A DNA stretch of 13,022 bases from Clostridiales bacterium UBA1246 (lineage in GTDB: Bacteria > Bacillota > Clostridia > Oscillospirales > Oscillospiraceae), in contig DBWE01000114.1 in the NCBI GenBank assembly GCA_002308315.1, forward strand, positions 596 through 13,617, in the 5' to 3' direction. The notes under the pieces were generated by a model. The model was not told where the DNA came from. It searched no databases and saw only the letters and a list, made by a program, of their open reading frames with translations. This document shows positions 1 through 6,861 of this stretch, piece by piece; position 1 is the first letter of the stretch; each line of letters begins with the position of its first letter. A program made the translations under genes and the position numbers.

Positions 1-1094
1 CCTGCCGTACTTTTGTTCTTATACCAATTCACAAGCGCGGATATTATCGCCGCAAGGTAAGACAGCAGGGCGAATATCCCCTGGTTTGCGAGTATGTTCA
101 GATACTCGTTGTGAGCGGCGTCGATACTGCGCACTACGTCTCCCCTGCTGAAATAAACAGTCATCCGACGCGAAAGGGTATCGGGACCGCCGCCGAACAG
201 CGGACGCTCTTTTATGAGAGGAATGACGTTGCGCCAAATGAATATCCTGCCGCTTCCGAAGCTGTCCTCGGCTCTGCCGTGCAGAAGCTCATGCGCCTGT
301 CCGAGAGTACCGCCGGGATCGAAAAACCAGATAAGCGCAGCGGCAGCAAGCAATATGACAGCCGCGGAGGCAAGCATAAGGCGCCTGTGCGCGGGAAATA
401 CGGCGTGCAGGCACAGCAGTCCGCCGACGAAGAGCCCGGCGTACCCGGCGTCGACGCCCATCGGAATGAGGACGGCTGCGGACATGACCGCAGGTATGAG
501 ATATGCATATTTTCCGGATCGCAGCGCAAGAACGGCGAAGAACGCCGCCGACATGCAGAGCAGCGCCGCGGCAAAGCCCGCGTTGCCTACGGTGCCTATA
601 TACTGACCCGAATAGGCTTTGCCGCCGTCATACCAGTTCAGACCGTCGGGATACAGCCCGAAAGGATTTGCTCCTCTGAGCTGAATGAAACACAGTACGC
701 AGAAAATACCGACGGAGATCGCCGCGGCCGCAGCCTCGGCTCTGCCCGGCGAGGCATTGCGCGAGATCATAAGGAAAACCGCGGCATACATACCGATGGT
801 CAAAACGCCCTCATATCGGCTTCCACCGGCAAAAGCGTCTTCTTTCCAGGGCGAAAGCAGAGCCGAAATGAGCGAGAACAGCCAATATGATACGACAAGC
901 GCTTCCGTAAGCGTAAGCCGTCCGGGTATTCCCCCGGAAAAGCACATTACTGCGATGAAAGCTCCCGTAAGTATGCAGAACAGGACATACTTCGGCAGGG
1001 TTATGGCGCTGTACCCCCGCGTCCAGAAAAACAGCAGATAGACCGACGCCATGAGCGCAGTATAAACAGAGCAGTACAGGGATCTTTTATTCAT
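1..1094 (-). CDS. Wzy / O-antigen ligase-like polytopic membrane protein (C-terminus cut by window edge)
   Basis: An uninterrupted frame of 364 codons runs from ATG at 1094 off the left edge, so the C-terminus is missing. The ATG is preceded by GGAG about 9 bases upstream. The protein is strongly hydrophobic with many predicted membrane segments (for example around residues 12-24, 36-52, 65-80, 97-111, 123-138, 172-191, 198-215 and 239-258). A hydrophilic stretch then carries the family signature: FGSGR and IW at 279-287, PLFGGGPD at 298-305 and DAAHNEYLNILANQG at 325-339. This arrangement fits the Wzy_C / O-antigen ligase superfamily, whose members polymerise or transfer lipid-linked glycans outside the membrane. 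The substrate cannot be read from sequence. It lies 69 bases behind sigE on the same strand, with no convincing terminator between them, so it may be read through from the sigE transcript. A teichuronic-acid or exopolysaccharide polymerase is as likely as a ligase. Confidence 0.8.
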   Translation of the reverse strand, partial: MNKRSLYCSVYTALMASVYLLFFWTRGYSAITLPKYVLFCILTGAFIAVMCFSGGIPGRLTLTEALVVSYWLFSLISALLSPWKEDAFAGGSRYEGVLTIGMYAAVFLMISRNASPGRAEAAAAAISVGIFCVLCFIQLRGANPFGLYPDGLNWYDGGKAYSGQYIGTVGNAGFAAALLCMSAAFFAVLALRSGKYAYLIPAVMSAAVLIPMGVDAGYAGLFVGGLLCLHAVFPAHRRLMLASAAVILLAAAALIWFFDPGGTLGQAHELLHGRAEDSFGSGRIFIWRNVIPLIKERPLFGGGPDTLSRRMTVYFSRGDVVRSIDAAHNEYLNILANQGIFALLSYLAAIISALVNWYKNKSTA

Positions 1095-1163
1095 CAGGAA
1101 AGGCTCCGACTTTTTTTGAAAAGCTTACCAAAAAAATACGGATTTTACAATAAAGCTTTTTTG

Positions 1164-1853
1164 TCATCCGATCTCTTTGAGGATATCCCATTTAAGCCTT
1201 TTGATTATGCGCTTTTCAAGCCGCGAGATGTATGACTGTGATATCCCCATCATATCGGCGACCTCCTTTTGAGTCTGTTCCCGTACTCCGCCGAGTCCGA
1301 AGCGCAGTTTAATGATCTTTTTTTCCCTGTCGGACAAACGGCCTATCGCGCGATGAAGCAGCATTCTGTCGGTGTCGTCCTCCAGCGGCCTGATGATCGA
1401 ATCCGCTTCGGTGCCCAGCACCTCGCCGAGAAGAAGCTCGTTGCCGTCCCAGTCGGTATTGAGCGGTTCGTCAAGACTGATCTCGCTTTTCTGAGAAGCG
1501 GTTTTTCTCAAATGCATGAGTATTTCGTTCTCTATGCAGCGGGAGGCGTAAGTGGCAAGCTTGATGTTTTTCTCCGGATCATATGTATTGATCGCTTTTA
1601 TAAGCCCGATAGCGCCTATCGAAACCAGATCTTCGATATTTATCCCGGTATTTTCGAATTTTTTCGCTATATACACCACAAGCCTGAGATTATGTTCGAT
1701 CAGTCTGTTTCTCGCGCTTTCGCTTCCGCGGCTAAGCTCGAGTATGCATTCCGCCTCTTCCTGGCGGCTCATGGGGGGCGGGAGATTATCGCTTCCGCCG
1801 ACATACATTATCTCTCCGTAAAGCAGCTTTCGCAGCATGTTCAAAATACGCAT
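1164..1853 (-). CDS. sigE: RNA polymerase sporulation sigma factor sigma-E (pro-form)
   Basis: This is the mother-cell sigma factor active after asymmetric division. It has 229 residues with the full sigma-70 layout: region 2 at about 50-120 ([16 protein letters not shown], then [17 protein letters not shown] and [15 protein letters not shown]) and a region 4 helix-turn-helix at about 194-216 ([20 protein letters not shown]). The block [15 protein letters not shown] at 128-142 and the GGSDNLPPP motif after a short hydrophobic N-terminus match sigma-E rather than sigma-K, G or F. The N-terminal 16-18 residues are the pro-sequence that SpoIIGA removes near the YVGGS motif. It is shorter than the roughly 27 residues of B. 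subtilis. I chose ATG 1853 because GAGG lies 7 bases upstream. ATG 1859, two codons earlier, would overlap the spoIIGA stop as ATGA but has the GAGGA directly against it. spoIIGA ends two bases before this start, so the two genes form the classical spoIIG operon. sigG does not follow. Confidence 0.96.
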   Translation of the reverse strand: MRILNMLRKLLYGEIMYVGGSDNLPPPMSRQEEAECILELSRGSESARNRLIEHNLRLVVYIAKKFENTGINIEDLVSIGAIGLIKAINTYDPEKNIKLATYASRCIENEILMHLRKTASQKSEISLDEPLNTDWDGNELLLGEVLGTEADSIIRPLEDDTDRMLLHRAIGRLSDREKKIIKLRFGLGGVREQTQKEVADMMGISQSYISRLEKRIIKRLKWDILKEIG

Positions 1854-1855
1854 TT

Positions 1856-2635
1856 TCATTCCTCGCCTATAAGAGCGTCGCAGCCGCACATGCTTATCTC
1901 GGCAGGCGACATGGCCGCCCATATTCCCTCCTTCTTTTTTCCGTCGATATATACCCCGCCGGGTCTGAACGCAAGCAGGAGCCCGCCCTTGCCGTCTACG
2001 GTACGGTAGGGCACCAGACGGTATCCCGCTCCCAATTCCGGCAGCATATCCGCCGCGCCGCGATCTCCGGCCGAGCGCAGGACATTTTGCGCCTGCGGAG
2101 GAAGGAGCGGGACGAGCCTTTCTTTCCCCGCAATGATCACATGGCCGCCGGATATCGGTTCTCTGAGCTTGTTTCCGCTGTCAATGAAAGCTGTAAGACT
2201 CACCTCCCCGTACTGCGACCGGATCACGAGCTCTGCCCGCTCCCTGCGTCCGGCAAACCGAAAGGGTATCGCGCAGACGCCGGCGCTGAAAGCGAGCGAA
2301 AGCAGAAGCGCTCTCACTGTATGTATACCGAGCGCAAGCGTCAATCCCGCGAAGAGAGCATTCATGGCGAAGTATGCTCCCGCAAGACGCCATAGTCCCC
2401 TTTCCCGCCCGTAGGCCGTCAGAAGCATCAGCGCGGATATACACAGCTTGATCGGCATGGCCGTAAAGAATTGAGCAAATACCGCCGCGACGGAATATGA
2501 CGCGCCTATCAGCGCCGCTGCGGCAAGCCTGAGTTTCTTTCTGTTTTTCCCGCACAGTTTTCCGCTTGCCCACAGCATGGTAAGATCCGCGGCAAATTCG
2601 AACAGGAAAAGGCTGTCTATATAAAGCACCCTCAT
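1856..2635 (-). CDS. spoIIGA: Sigma-E processing peptidase SpoIIGA
   Basis: This is the membrane-embedded aspartic protease that cleaves pro-sigma-E in the mother cell. It is 259 residues long. The N-terminal half (about residues 5-125) is hydrophobic and should form five membrane segments. The C-terminal half is cytoplasmic and contains the protease signature FIDSGN at 150-155, with Asp152 as the catalytic aspartate, followed by a downstream beta-rich domain ending in [10 protein letters not shown]. The N-terminus [14 protein letters not shown] aligns with the usual family start, which supports ATG 2635. There is no Shine-Dalgarno sequence in front of it (the preceding bases are AATCCGGGC), and the ATG sits inside an 11-bp inverted repeat. 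GTG 2629 is a possible but unsupported alternative start. The stop at 1856-1858 abuts sigE. Transcription is probably Spo0A-dependent (see the promoter at 2642-2676). Identity is certain for the family; the mode of translation initiation is inferred. Confidence 0.94.
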   Translation of the reverse strand: MRVLYIDSLFLFEFAADLTMLWASGKLCGKNRKKLRLAAAALIGASYSVAAVFAQFFTAMPIKLCISALMLLTAYGRERGLWRLAGAYFAMNALFAGLTLALGIHTVRALLLSLAFSAGVCAIPFRFAGRRERAELVIRSQYGEVSLTAFIDSGNKLREPISGGHVIIAGKERLVPLLPPQAQNVLRSAGDRGAADMLPELGAGYRLVPYRTVDGKGGLLLAFRPGGVYIDGKKKEGIWAAMSPAEISMCGCDALIGEE

Positions 2636-2660
2636 GCCCGGATTGTACAGGCATGAGGGT
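2628..2660. repeat. Perfect 11-bp inverted repeat over the spoIIGA start codon
   Basis: The arms ACCCTCATGCC (2628-2638) and GGCATGAGGGT (2650-2660) are exact reverse complements separated by 11 bases. The spoIIGA ATG (2635-2633) lies in one arm, and the TACAAT -10 candidate lies in the spacer apart from its first bases near the far arm. There is no U-run after it on either strand, so it does not look like a terminator. It could be a DNA operator centred on the -10 element. Alternatively, in longer read-through RNA it could form a hairpin that hides the start codon. Confidence 0.85.
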
Positions 2661-2676
2661 AAGCTTGTTTGTCGAA
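2642..2676 (-). promoter_or_regulatory. Putative Spo0A-dependent spoIIG promoter
   Basis: On the minus strand an exact Spo0A box (TTCGACA, complement TGTCGAA) occupies 2676-2670. It overlaps a -35-like TCGACA at 2675-2670. A -10-like TACAAT follows at 2647-2642 after exactly 22 bases. The B. subtilis spoIIG promoter is known for a 22-bp spacer, with Spo0A bound next to or over the -35 region, so this layout matches. A second near-match (GGTCGAA, 6 of 7) lies upstream at 2718-2712 inside the DUF951 gene. The -10 position predicts transcription start at about 2635, on the spoIIGA ATG itself. The box, hexamers and spacing are read directly; function is inferred from the position in front of spoIIGA. 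Confidence 0.6.
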
Positions 2677-2678
2677 CT

Positions 2679-2861
2679 CTATTCCGGACGAATGACTTTT
2701 TTTATCCCTTTTTCGACCTTTGCGCGAGGCAAAAGCAGCTCATGTCCGCATCCCGAGCATCTGATGCGGAAATCCATGCCTACCCGTAGGACCGTCCAGC
2801 TGTTTGAGCCGCACGGGTGCTTCTTTTTCATTTCAAGCGTATCGTTTACACGGACGTCCAT
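2679..2861 (-). CDS. DUF951 family small zinc-ribbon-like protein
   Basis: This is a 60-residue protein of the DUF951 family (YyzM type in Bacilli), common in Firmicutes and of unknown function. The family pattern is clear: KKKHPCGSNSWTVLRVG at 12-28, DFRIRCSGCG at 30-39, and LLPRAKVEK at 43-51. Three cysteines (17, 35, 38) plus His15 could form a zinc site, although this is inference. The start is ATG 2861, preceded by GGAAAGGAG about 8 bases upstream, a strong ribosome-binding site. The gene is divergent from the hydrolase at 2971 and lies 43 bases upstream of spoIIGA on the same strand. Its 3' end overlaps the region where upstream Spo0A sites of the spoIIG promoter would sit. I see no convincing promoter of its own in 2862-2970. 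Confidence 0.9.
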   Translation of the reverse strand: MDVRVNDTLEMKKKHPCGSNSWTVLRVGMDFRIRCSGCGHELLLPRAKVEKGIKKVIRPE

Positions 2862-2921
2862 TCGCTCGCTCCTTTCCCCGATGCCGGACAGCGTCGTATT
2901 TCTTCATTTTTCTGCGGATAC

Positions 2922-2950
2922 TTGAAAACAAAAGCTCAAGATTGTAAAAT
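2922..2950 (+). promoter_or_regulatory. Sigma-A-type promoter of the alpha/beta hydrolase gene
   Basis: TTGAAA at 2922-2927 and TAAAAT at 2945-2950 are separated by exactly 17 bases. Each hexamer matches the vegetative consensus at five of six positions. A GGGAGG ribosome-binding site (2956-2961) follows immediately, then ATG 2971. The predicted transcript therefore has a leader of only about 14 bases. Confidence 0.65.
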
Positions 2951-2970
2951 GAGCCGGGAGGAATCGTTTT

Positions 2971-3903
2971 ATGTGGTTATATATCCTGGTCGGCTCGTTG
3001 GCCGCAGCCGTATTTCTCATATCCTTTTTCGCTTTCCGTTATATCTTCGGACGCGCCCGGGAAATGGATATGTCCGACAGGCAGCAGCTTCTCTCCAGTG
3101 ATTGGTTCATGTATGAAAAAGAAATAAGCGAAGGCATACGCTGGATCGAAAAACAGAAATGGCAGGACGTGGAAATAAAAAGCTCCGACGGGCTGACGCT
3201 CCGGGGCCGCTGGCTCCCTAAGGCAAACGCCGAAAAAACGGCTCTGCTTTTTCACGGATATCATTCCATGGGGCACAATGATTTCAGCCTTTCCTTAAAA
3301 CATTACAGGGATAAGGGCTTCAACATACTTATGCCGGATCAGCGCTCGCACGGCAGGAGCGAAGGAAAATACTGCACTTTCGGCGCTCTCGAATCCGACG
3401 ACTGCCGTTTGTGGATCAACGAAGCGCTGCGCCTTGCCGGAAGCGATACGCAGATACTGCTTGGCGGAGTTTCCATGGGCGCTTCCACCGTTTTGCTGTC
3501 TTTGAAAAGAGGTCTGCCCGATAACGTCAGGTGCATTGTGGCGGACTGCGGGTTTACCGGGCCGAAAAACATCATAAAATGGTATATGAAGAACAAATAT
3601 CACATGTATCTGTTCCCGCTGCTGCAGCTGGTGGGACTGTACTGTCAGATATTTGCTCACTTTACTCCCTCGGCTTACGATACGCGGAAGCTCCTGGAGG
3701 AAAATACCAAAATTCCGGTTTTTCTCGCACACGGCAAGCCGGACAGCATCGTCCCCTACTTTATGTCCGAGGAAAACGATAAGGCCTGCGCTTCGAAACA
3801 CGTTTTCTTTTCGTCGGAAACGGCCATGCACGCAGGCTGTGCCCTGACGGAGGGAAACAGGTATTTTAACGCGCTCGACAAATTCATAAACGAATGCTTC
3901 TGA
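2971..3903 (+). CDS. Membrane-anchored alpha/beta hydrolase
   Basis: This is a 310-residue serine hydrolase of the alpha/beta fold, resembling the YqkD-type proteins of Bacilli. An N-terminal membrane anchor covers residues 3-26, followed by a basic turn (FGRAR), so the catalytic domain may be held at the membrane. Visible active-site elements are the oxyanion HGYHSMG at 95-101, the nucleophile elbow GVSMGAS with Ser168, the acid Asp258 in HGKPDSIVP, and His287 in AMHAG. DQRSHGRSEG at 123-132 is another hallmark of the family. The order and spacing of the triad are normal, so it should be active, but the substrate is unknown. ATG 2971 has GGGAGG 9 bases upstream. It is the only confident plus-strand gene in the window, with its own promoter and a hairpin terminator directly after the stop, so it is probably monocistronic. 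A connection to the neighbouring sporulation genes is not shown. Confidence 0.9.
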   Translation: MWLYILVGSLAAAVFLISFFAFRYIFGRAREMDMSDRQQLLSSDWFMYEKEISEGIRWIEKQKWQDVEIKSSDGLTLRGRWLPKANAEKTALLFHGYHSMGHNDFSLSLKHYRDKGFNILMPDQRSHGRSEGKYCTFGALESDDCRLWINEALRLAGSDTQILLGGVSMGASTVLLSLKRGLPDNVRCIVADCGFTGPKNIIKWYMKNKYHMYLFPLLQLVGLYCQIFAHFTPSAYDTRKLLEENTKIPVFLAHGKPDSIVPYFMSEENDKACASKHVFFSSETAMHAGCALTEGNRYFNALDKFINECF

Positions 3904-3910
3904 ACTTGTT

Positions 3911-3938
3911 CGGCCCGCGGCGCAGTCGCCGCGGGCCG
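3911..3938 (+). terminator. GC-rich hairpin terminator between convergent genes
   Basis: A perfect 12-bp stem (CGGCCCGCGGCG / CGCCGCGGGCCG) with a four-base loop CAGT lies 8 bases after the hydrolase stop. It is followed by TTCTTTG, a short, imperfect U-rich tail in the plus direction. The convergent cotransporter gene ends at 3946, so the stem may also end or stabilise that transcript, although no U-run follows it on the minus strand. Confidence 0.85.
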
Positions 3939-3945
3939 TTCTTTG

Positions 3946-5703
3946 TCAGTCGGGTATATCGTAGCGCTCCATGTATTCGTCAAAGCATCTGCGGAAATGC
4001 TCATTGTTTACCGATTTTATTTCATTCAGGTATTCATGCGCGTCAAGATGATCGTGCTTTGCCTCTATGACTGCCACTGCGATGTTGGAGCAGTGATCCG
4101 AGATACGTTCAAAATTCGTAAGGATATCGGAGAGAACGAAGCCCATTTCTATGGTGCATTTCCCGCTTTGAAGACGCTTGACATGCAGACCCTTGACCTT
4201 GGTGATGAGATAATCGATAACTTCTTCCAGAGGTTCTACTCTGGATGCAAGCTCCGCGTCGTTGTTTATTATCGAGTTTATGGCAAGATCGAGTATTTCG
4301 TTAAGCGCCTGAGAAAGGCTTTTTACTTCGCGCGTGCCTTCCTCGGAGAAGCTTATCTGCTTGTCGTGCAGCTCCCGGGCGTTTTCCGTAAGATTGACTG
4401 CATGATCGCTCAAACGCTCAAAATCGCCTATTGCATGAAGCATTTTGCCCACGGCAAGACTGTTGCCCGCTGACAGCCCCTTGGACGACAGCTTCACAAG
4501 AAAGCTGCCGAGCCTGTCTTCATACATATCGATAAGGTCCTCGACCTTATCGATCTCATCAATGGCTTTTTCATCGAATTCGAAAATAAGACCGATCGCT
4601 TTTTCCGCGGTATCGTGAGCAAGTCCGGCCATTTTATCTACCATGCGGCCGCATTCGGAAACGGCTACCACCGGCGTGTTGATGAGGCGCTCGTCCAGGG
4701 ACACGAAAAGCTTCTCGGAGCTGTCGGGCTTGTCCGGCATGATCTTTTCGCTTGCTTTGATCAGGAGTCTGCGCATAGGCATCAGAATGGCTGCCGTCAG
4801 GACGTTGAACGTGGTGTGTATCAGCGCGATGCTCACGGCGTTGACCGGCAGAGCGGCAAAGGCAAACCTGAATATCGCGTTAAGCAGGCTGAAAACGCAA
4901 AGGAGAACAACGGAACCGGATACCGTAATGAGCAGATTGATCACGGCGACGCGCTGCGCTTTTCTGTCGGTACCGATACAGGATATCAGCGCAGTGGCGC
5001 AGGTGCCGATGTTCTGGCCCATAACAATCGGTATGGCCATGGCGCAGGTTATGCCCCCTCCGGCCGACAGCGCCTGAAGTATGCCTATCGAGGCTGCGGA
5101 GCTTTGTATGATCCCGGTAAAAACCGCCGCGGCGAGCAGCGCGATCACCGGATTTTTGAACGCCGTAAGTACGGCCGAGAAGCCCTGCATTTCGCTCAGC
5201 GGAGCCATTGAGTCTTTCATAAGCTCCATCCCGTACATGAGGATGGCAAACGCGACAAGGACGGTCCCGATGCGCTTTTTTCTGTCGCTGTGGGAAAACA
5301 TGATATAAATAATCCCGACGAAGGCAAAAATAAGCGAAAAATACTCCGGCTTCAGAAGTCCGAGCAGCGATCCGTCCGTGCTGATACCCGAGAGGCTGAG
5401 TATCCAGGCGGTGAACGTAGTGCCTATATGCGCTCCGAAAATCACCGTTACAGTGTCCGAGAAAAGCATTATGCCGGAGTTGACCAGGCCTACGAGCATT
5501 ACCGTTACGGCTGAGCTGGACTGCATCGAAATGGTTATCACGGCGCCGAGAAGCATGCTCATTGCGGGATTTGAAGTAACTTTTCTGAGCATCGTTTCGA
5601 GCTTTCCACCGGATATTTTTTCAAGGTTTGCCGACATAACGTTCATTCCGTACAGGAAAAACGTCAGTCCGCCGAACAGTGTTATGACCGAAAACAGATC
5701 CAA
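3946..5703 (-). CDS. Na+/phosphate cotransporter family protein with C-terminal PhoU domain
   Basis: This 585-residue protein belongs to the NptA/YjbB-like family of sodium-coupled phosphate transporters. It has two inverted Na/Pi-cotransporter repeats. The first carries QSSSA at 61-65 and GAHIGTT at 90-96; the second carries QSSAA at 200-204 and GQNIGT at 229-234. These are the paired QSS and G-x-x-IGT motifs of the SLC34-like fold. Membrane segments fill about residues 5-310. A cytoplasmic PhoU-like helical bundle spans about 345-575, normally linked to control of phosphate flux. The start is TTG 5703, supported by GAGGGAG 5-6 bases upstream; the next in-frame ATG would remove the first 19 residues. 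A good promoter at 5776-5804 serves it alone. In bacteria this family can import or export phosphate, and direction cannot be read from the sequence. No pst or pho genes lie in the window. Confidence 0.93.
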   Translation of the reverse strand: MDLFSVITLFGGLTFFLYGMNVMSANLEKISGGKLETMLRKVTSNPAMSMLLGAVITISMQSSSAVTVMLVGLVNSGIMLFSDTVTVIFGAHIGTTFTAWILSLSGISTDGSLLGLLKPEYFSLIFAFVGIIYIMFSHSDRKKRIGTVLVAFAILMYGMELMKDSMAPLSEMQGFSAVLTAFKNPVIALLAAAVFTGIIQSSAASIGILQALSAGGGITCAMAIPIVMGQNIGTCATALISCIGTDRKAQRVAVINLLITVSGSVVLLCVFSLLNAIFRFAFAALPVNAVSIALIHTTFNVLTAAILMPMRRLLIKASEKIMPDKPDSSEKLFVSLDERLINTPVVAVSECGRMVDKMAGLAHDTAEKAIGLIFEFDEKAIDEIDKVEDLIDMYEDRLGSFLVKLSSKGLSAGNSLAVGKMLHAIGDFERLSDHAVNLTENARELHDKQISFSEEGTREVKSLSQALNEILDLAINSIINNDAELASRVEPLEEVIDYLITKVKGLHVKRLQSGKCTIEMGFVLSDILTNFERISDHCSNIAVAVIEAKHDHLDAHEYLNEIKSVNNEHFRRCFDEYMERYDIPD

Positions 5704-5775
5704 AAAAGCTCCCTCTCTTCCCTCGTCAGATACATATCACGTATCCGTGCTTCACAACACGCCAAGACCAATGTA

Positions 5776-5804
5776 ATTATATTTGCGTCTTCGGTTAAAT
5801 GCAA
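5776..5804 (-). promoter_or_regulatory. Sigma-A-type promoter of the Na+/phosphate cotransporter gene
   Basis: On the minus strand TTGCAT (5804-5799) and a perfect TATAAT (5781-5776) are separated by 17 bases. Transcription would start near 5769, giving a leader of about 65 bases before the TTG start. That leader contains a short dyad, GATAC-7-GTATC, at 5729-5745, of unknown meaning. I see no clear PhoP direct-repeat box. Confidence 0.75.
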
Positions 5805-5828
5805 TAGATCAAATTGCCCAAATTGTTT

Positions 5829-5860
5829 CAGACCGGCTGACAACAAGTTCAGCCGGTCTG
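5829..5860 (-). terminator. Hairpin terminator behind spoIVB
   Basis: A perfect 12-bp stem (CAGACCGGCTGA / TCAGCCGGTCTG) with an 8-base loop begins 5 bases after the spoIVB stop codon. On the minus strand it is followed by GAAACAATTTGGG, a weak U-rich stretch. Position and stability suggest a terminator that separates spoIVB from the cotransporter gene, which has its own promoter just downstream. Confidence 0.75.
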
Positions 5861-5865
5861 TGAAT

Positions 5866-6861
5866 TTACGCCGCAGCGTCAAGCATCCTGTCCATGAATA
5901 TCCCGTATCCTTTTGTCGGATCGCCGATCAATACGTGCGTGACCGCGCCGACGATTTTACCGTTTTGTATCACGGGGGAGCCTGACATGCCCTGTACTAT
6001 CCCGCCCGTAAGAGAGATCAGCTCGTCGTCCGTGACCGTGATGAGATAATCTCTTGCGCACTCCGAGCCGCGGTAAATGCGGGAAATTTCCGCCTTGTAC
6101 CTTACCGGACCCTTGCCCACGTCGGAGAGAATATATGCCTCGCCGCATTTAAGCTCACGCCGCGGCATTACCGGGATCGCGTCTCCCGAGCCGAAGGCCC
6201 CGTCATCCGCATTTCCGAAAATGCCGCACTCATCGTTGAGATCTATTTCTCCGCATTTTTCTCCCGACGAGCTCCCCCTGAGTTCTCCGGGACTTCCCTT
6301 CTCGCCTTTTACCGCGCCGTCTATCCGGGCATAATAAATGCTGCCCTCCCGAAGCGGAAGAACGACGCCCGTTTCGATATCGTTTACCGAGTGTCCCAAA
6401 GCGCCGAACGATCCGTCTTCGGGATCGATAAAAGTAACGGTACCGAGCCCCGAAAGTCCGCTTCTCAGCCATACTCCGAGCTCGTACCGCCCGCTCGTAC
6501 CGAGTACGGGAGTAACGGCGGTCTGATACTGCCGCCCGCCGCGCGTATAGCGCACGGAAAGCTCCCCGCATTCTTCTTCAAGCGCTTTTTTCAGATCCTC
6601 CGGGCAGTCTATGCGGCGCGATCCGATATATTCTATCACGTCTCCCGCTCTCAAGCCGGCGTCATACGCCGGTTCCGCCTCTCCCGACGCCGTATCGACC
6701 TTTGTCAGCGCCGTTATCACCACGCCCTGCGTTTCTATTTCTATTGCGACCGTTCTGCCGACGGGAACGAGCTCGCGCGCATCGCTCGCCGCTGCGGAAC
6801 AGTCTGCTAAAGCAAAACACAGAAGCAGCGCGGCGATTTTTCCTGTTTTTATTGACTCCAC
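5866..6861 (-). CDS. spoIVB: SpoIVB peptidase (S55 family, sporulation checkpoint protease)
   Basis: This serine protease is secreted from the forespore into the intermembrane space, where it triggers the sigma-K checkpoint by cleaving SpoIVFA in organisms that have it. It has 331 residues, shorter than the roughly 425 of B. subtilis. The N-terminus (about 8-25) is a hydrophobic signal or anchor. A PDZ domain covers about 45-118 (AYDAGLRAGDVIEYIG at 65-80). The S55 domain follows, with GLGTVTFIDPEDGSFGALGH at 138-157 holding the catalytic histidine (157). GGIVQGMSGSPVIQNGK at 286-302 holds the catalytic serine (295), followed by GAVTHVLIGDPTKGYGIFM. One of the acidic residues at 278-280 is the probable third triad member. 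The start is GTG 6861 with AGGAG 9 bases upstream; the nearby ATG 6869 is out of frame. A strong hairpin follows the gene, so spo0A, its common downstream neighbour, is not co-transcribed here. Confidence 0.95.
   Translation of the reverse strand: MESIKTGKIAALLLCFALADCSAAASDARELVPVGRTVAIEIETQGVVITALTKVDTASGEAEPAYDAGLRAGDVIEYIGSRRIDCPEDLKKALEEECGELSVRYTRGGRQYQTAVTPVLGTSGRYELGVWLRSGLSGLGTVTFIDPEDGSFGALGHSVNDIETGVVLPLREGSIYYARIDGAVKGEKGSPGELRGSSSGEKCGEIDLNDECGIFGNADDGAFGSGDAIPVMPRRELKCGEAYILSDVGKGPVRYKAEISRIYRGSECARDYLITVTDDELISLTGGIVQGMSGSPVIQNGKIVGAVTHVLIGDPTKGYGIFMDRMLDAAA

Noticed and set aside
111..890. Long plus-strand open frame opposite the Wzy-like gene
   Set aside because: The encoded product is highly charged, without recognisable domains, and lies antisense to a frame with clear family motifs and membrane segments.
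1119..1160. AAAAGCTT / AAGCTTTT dyad between sigE and the Wzy-like gene, possible terminator
   Set aside because: The loop is 26 bases, the stem is A/T-rich, and the T-run follows it only on the plus strand, where no gene ends. It does not look like a sigE terminator.
1860..1922. Upstream extension of sigE to 1922
   Set aside because: It would overlap spoIIGA by more than 60 bases with a basic, non-homologous N-terminus; the conserved sigma-E sequence begins at the later ATGs.
1269..2009. Plus-strand open frame opposite sigE and spoIIGA
   Set aside because: It is the antisense of two well-identified genes, with no family signature of its own.
5682..5882. Small minus-strand frame of 66 codons between spoIVB and the cotransporter
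   Set aside because: It overlaps the spoIVB terminator hairpin, the cotransporter promoter and the starts and ends of both genes, so coding use is very unlikely.
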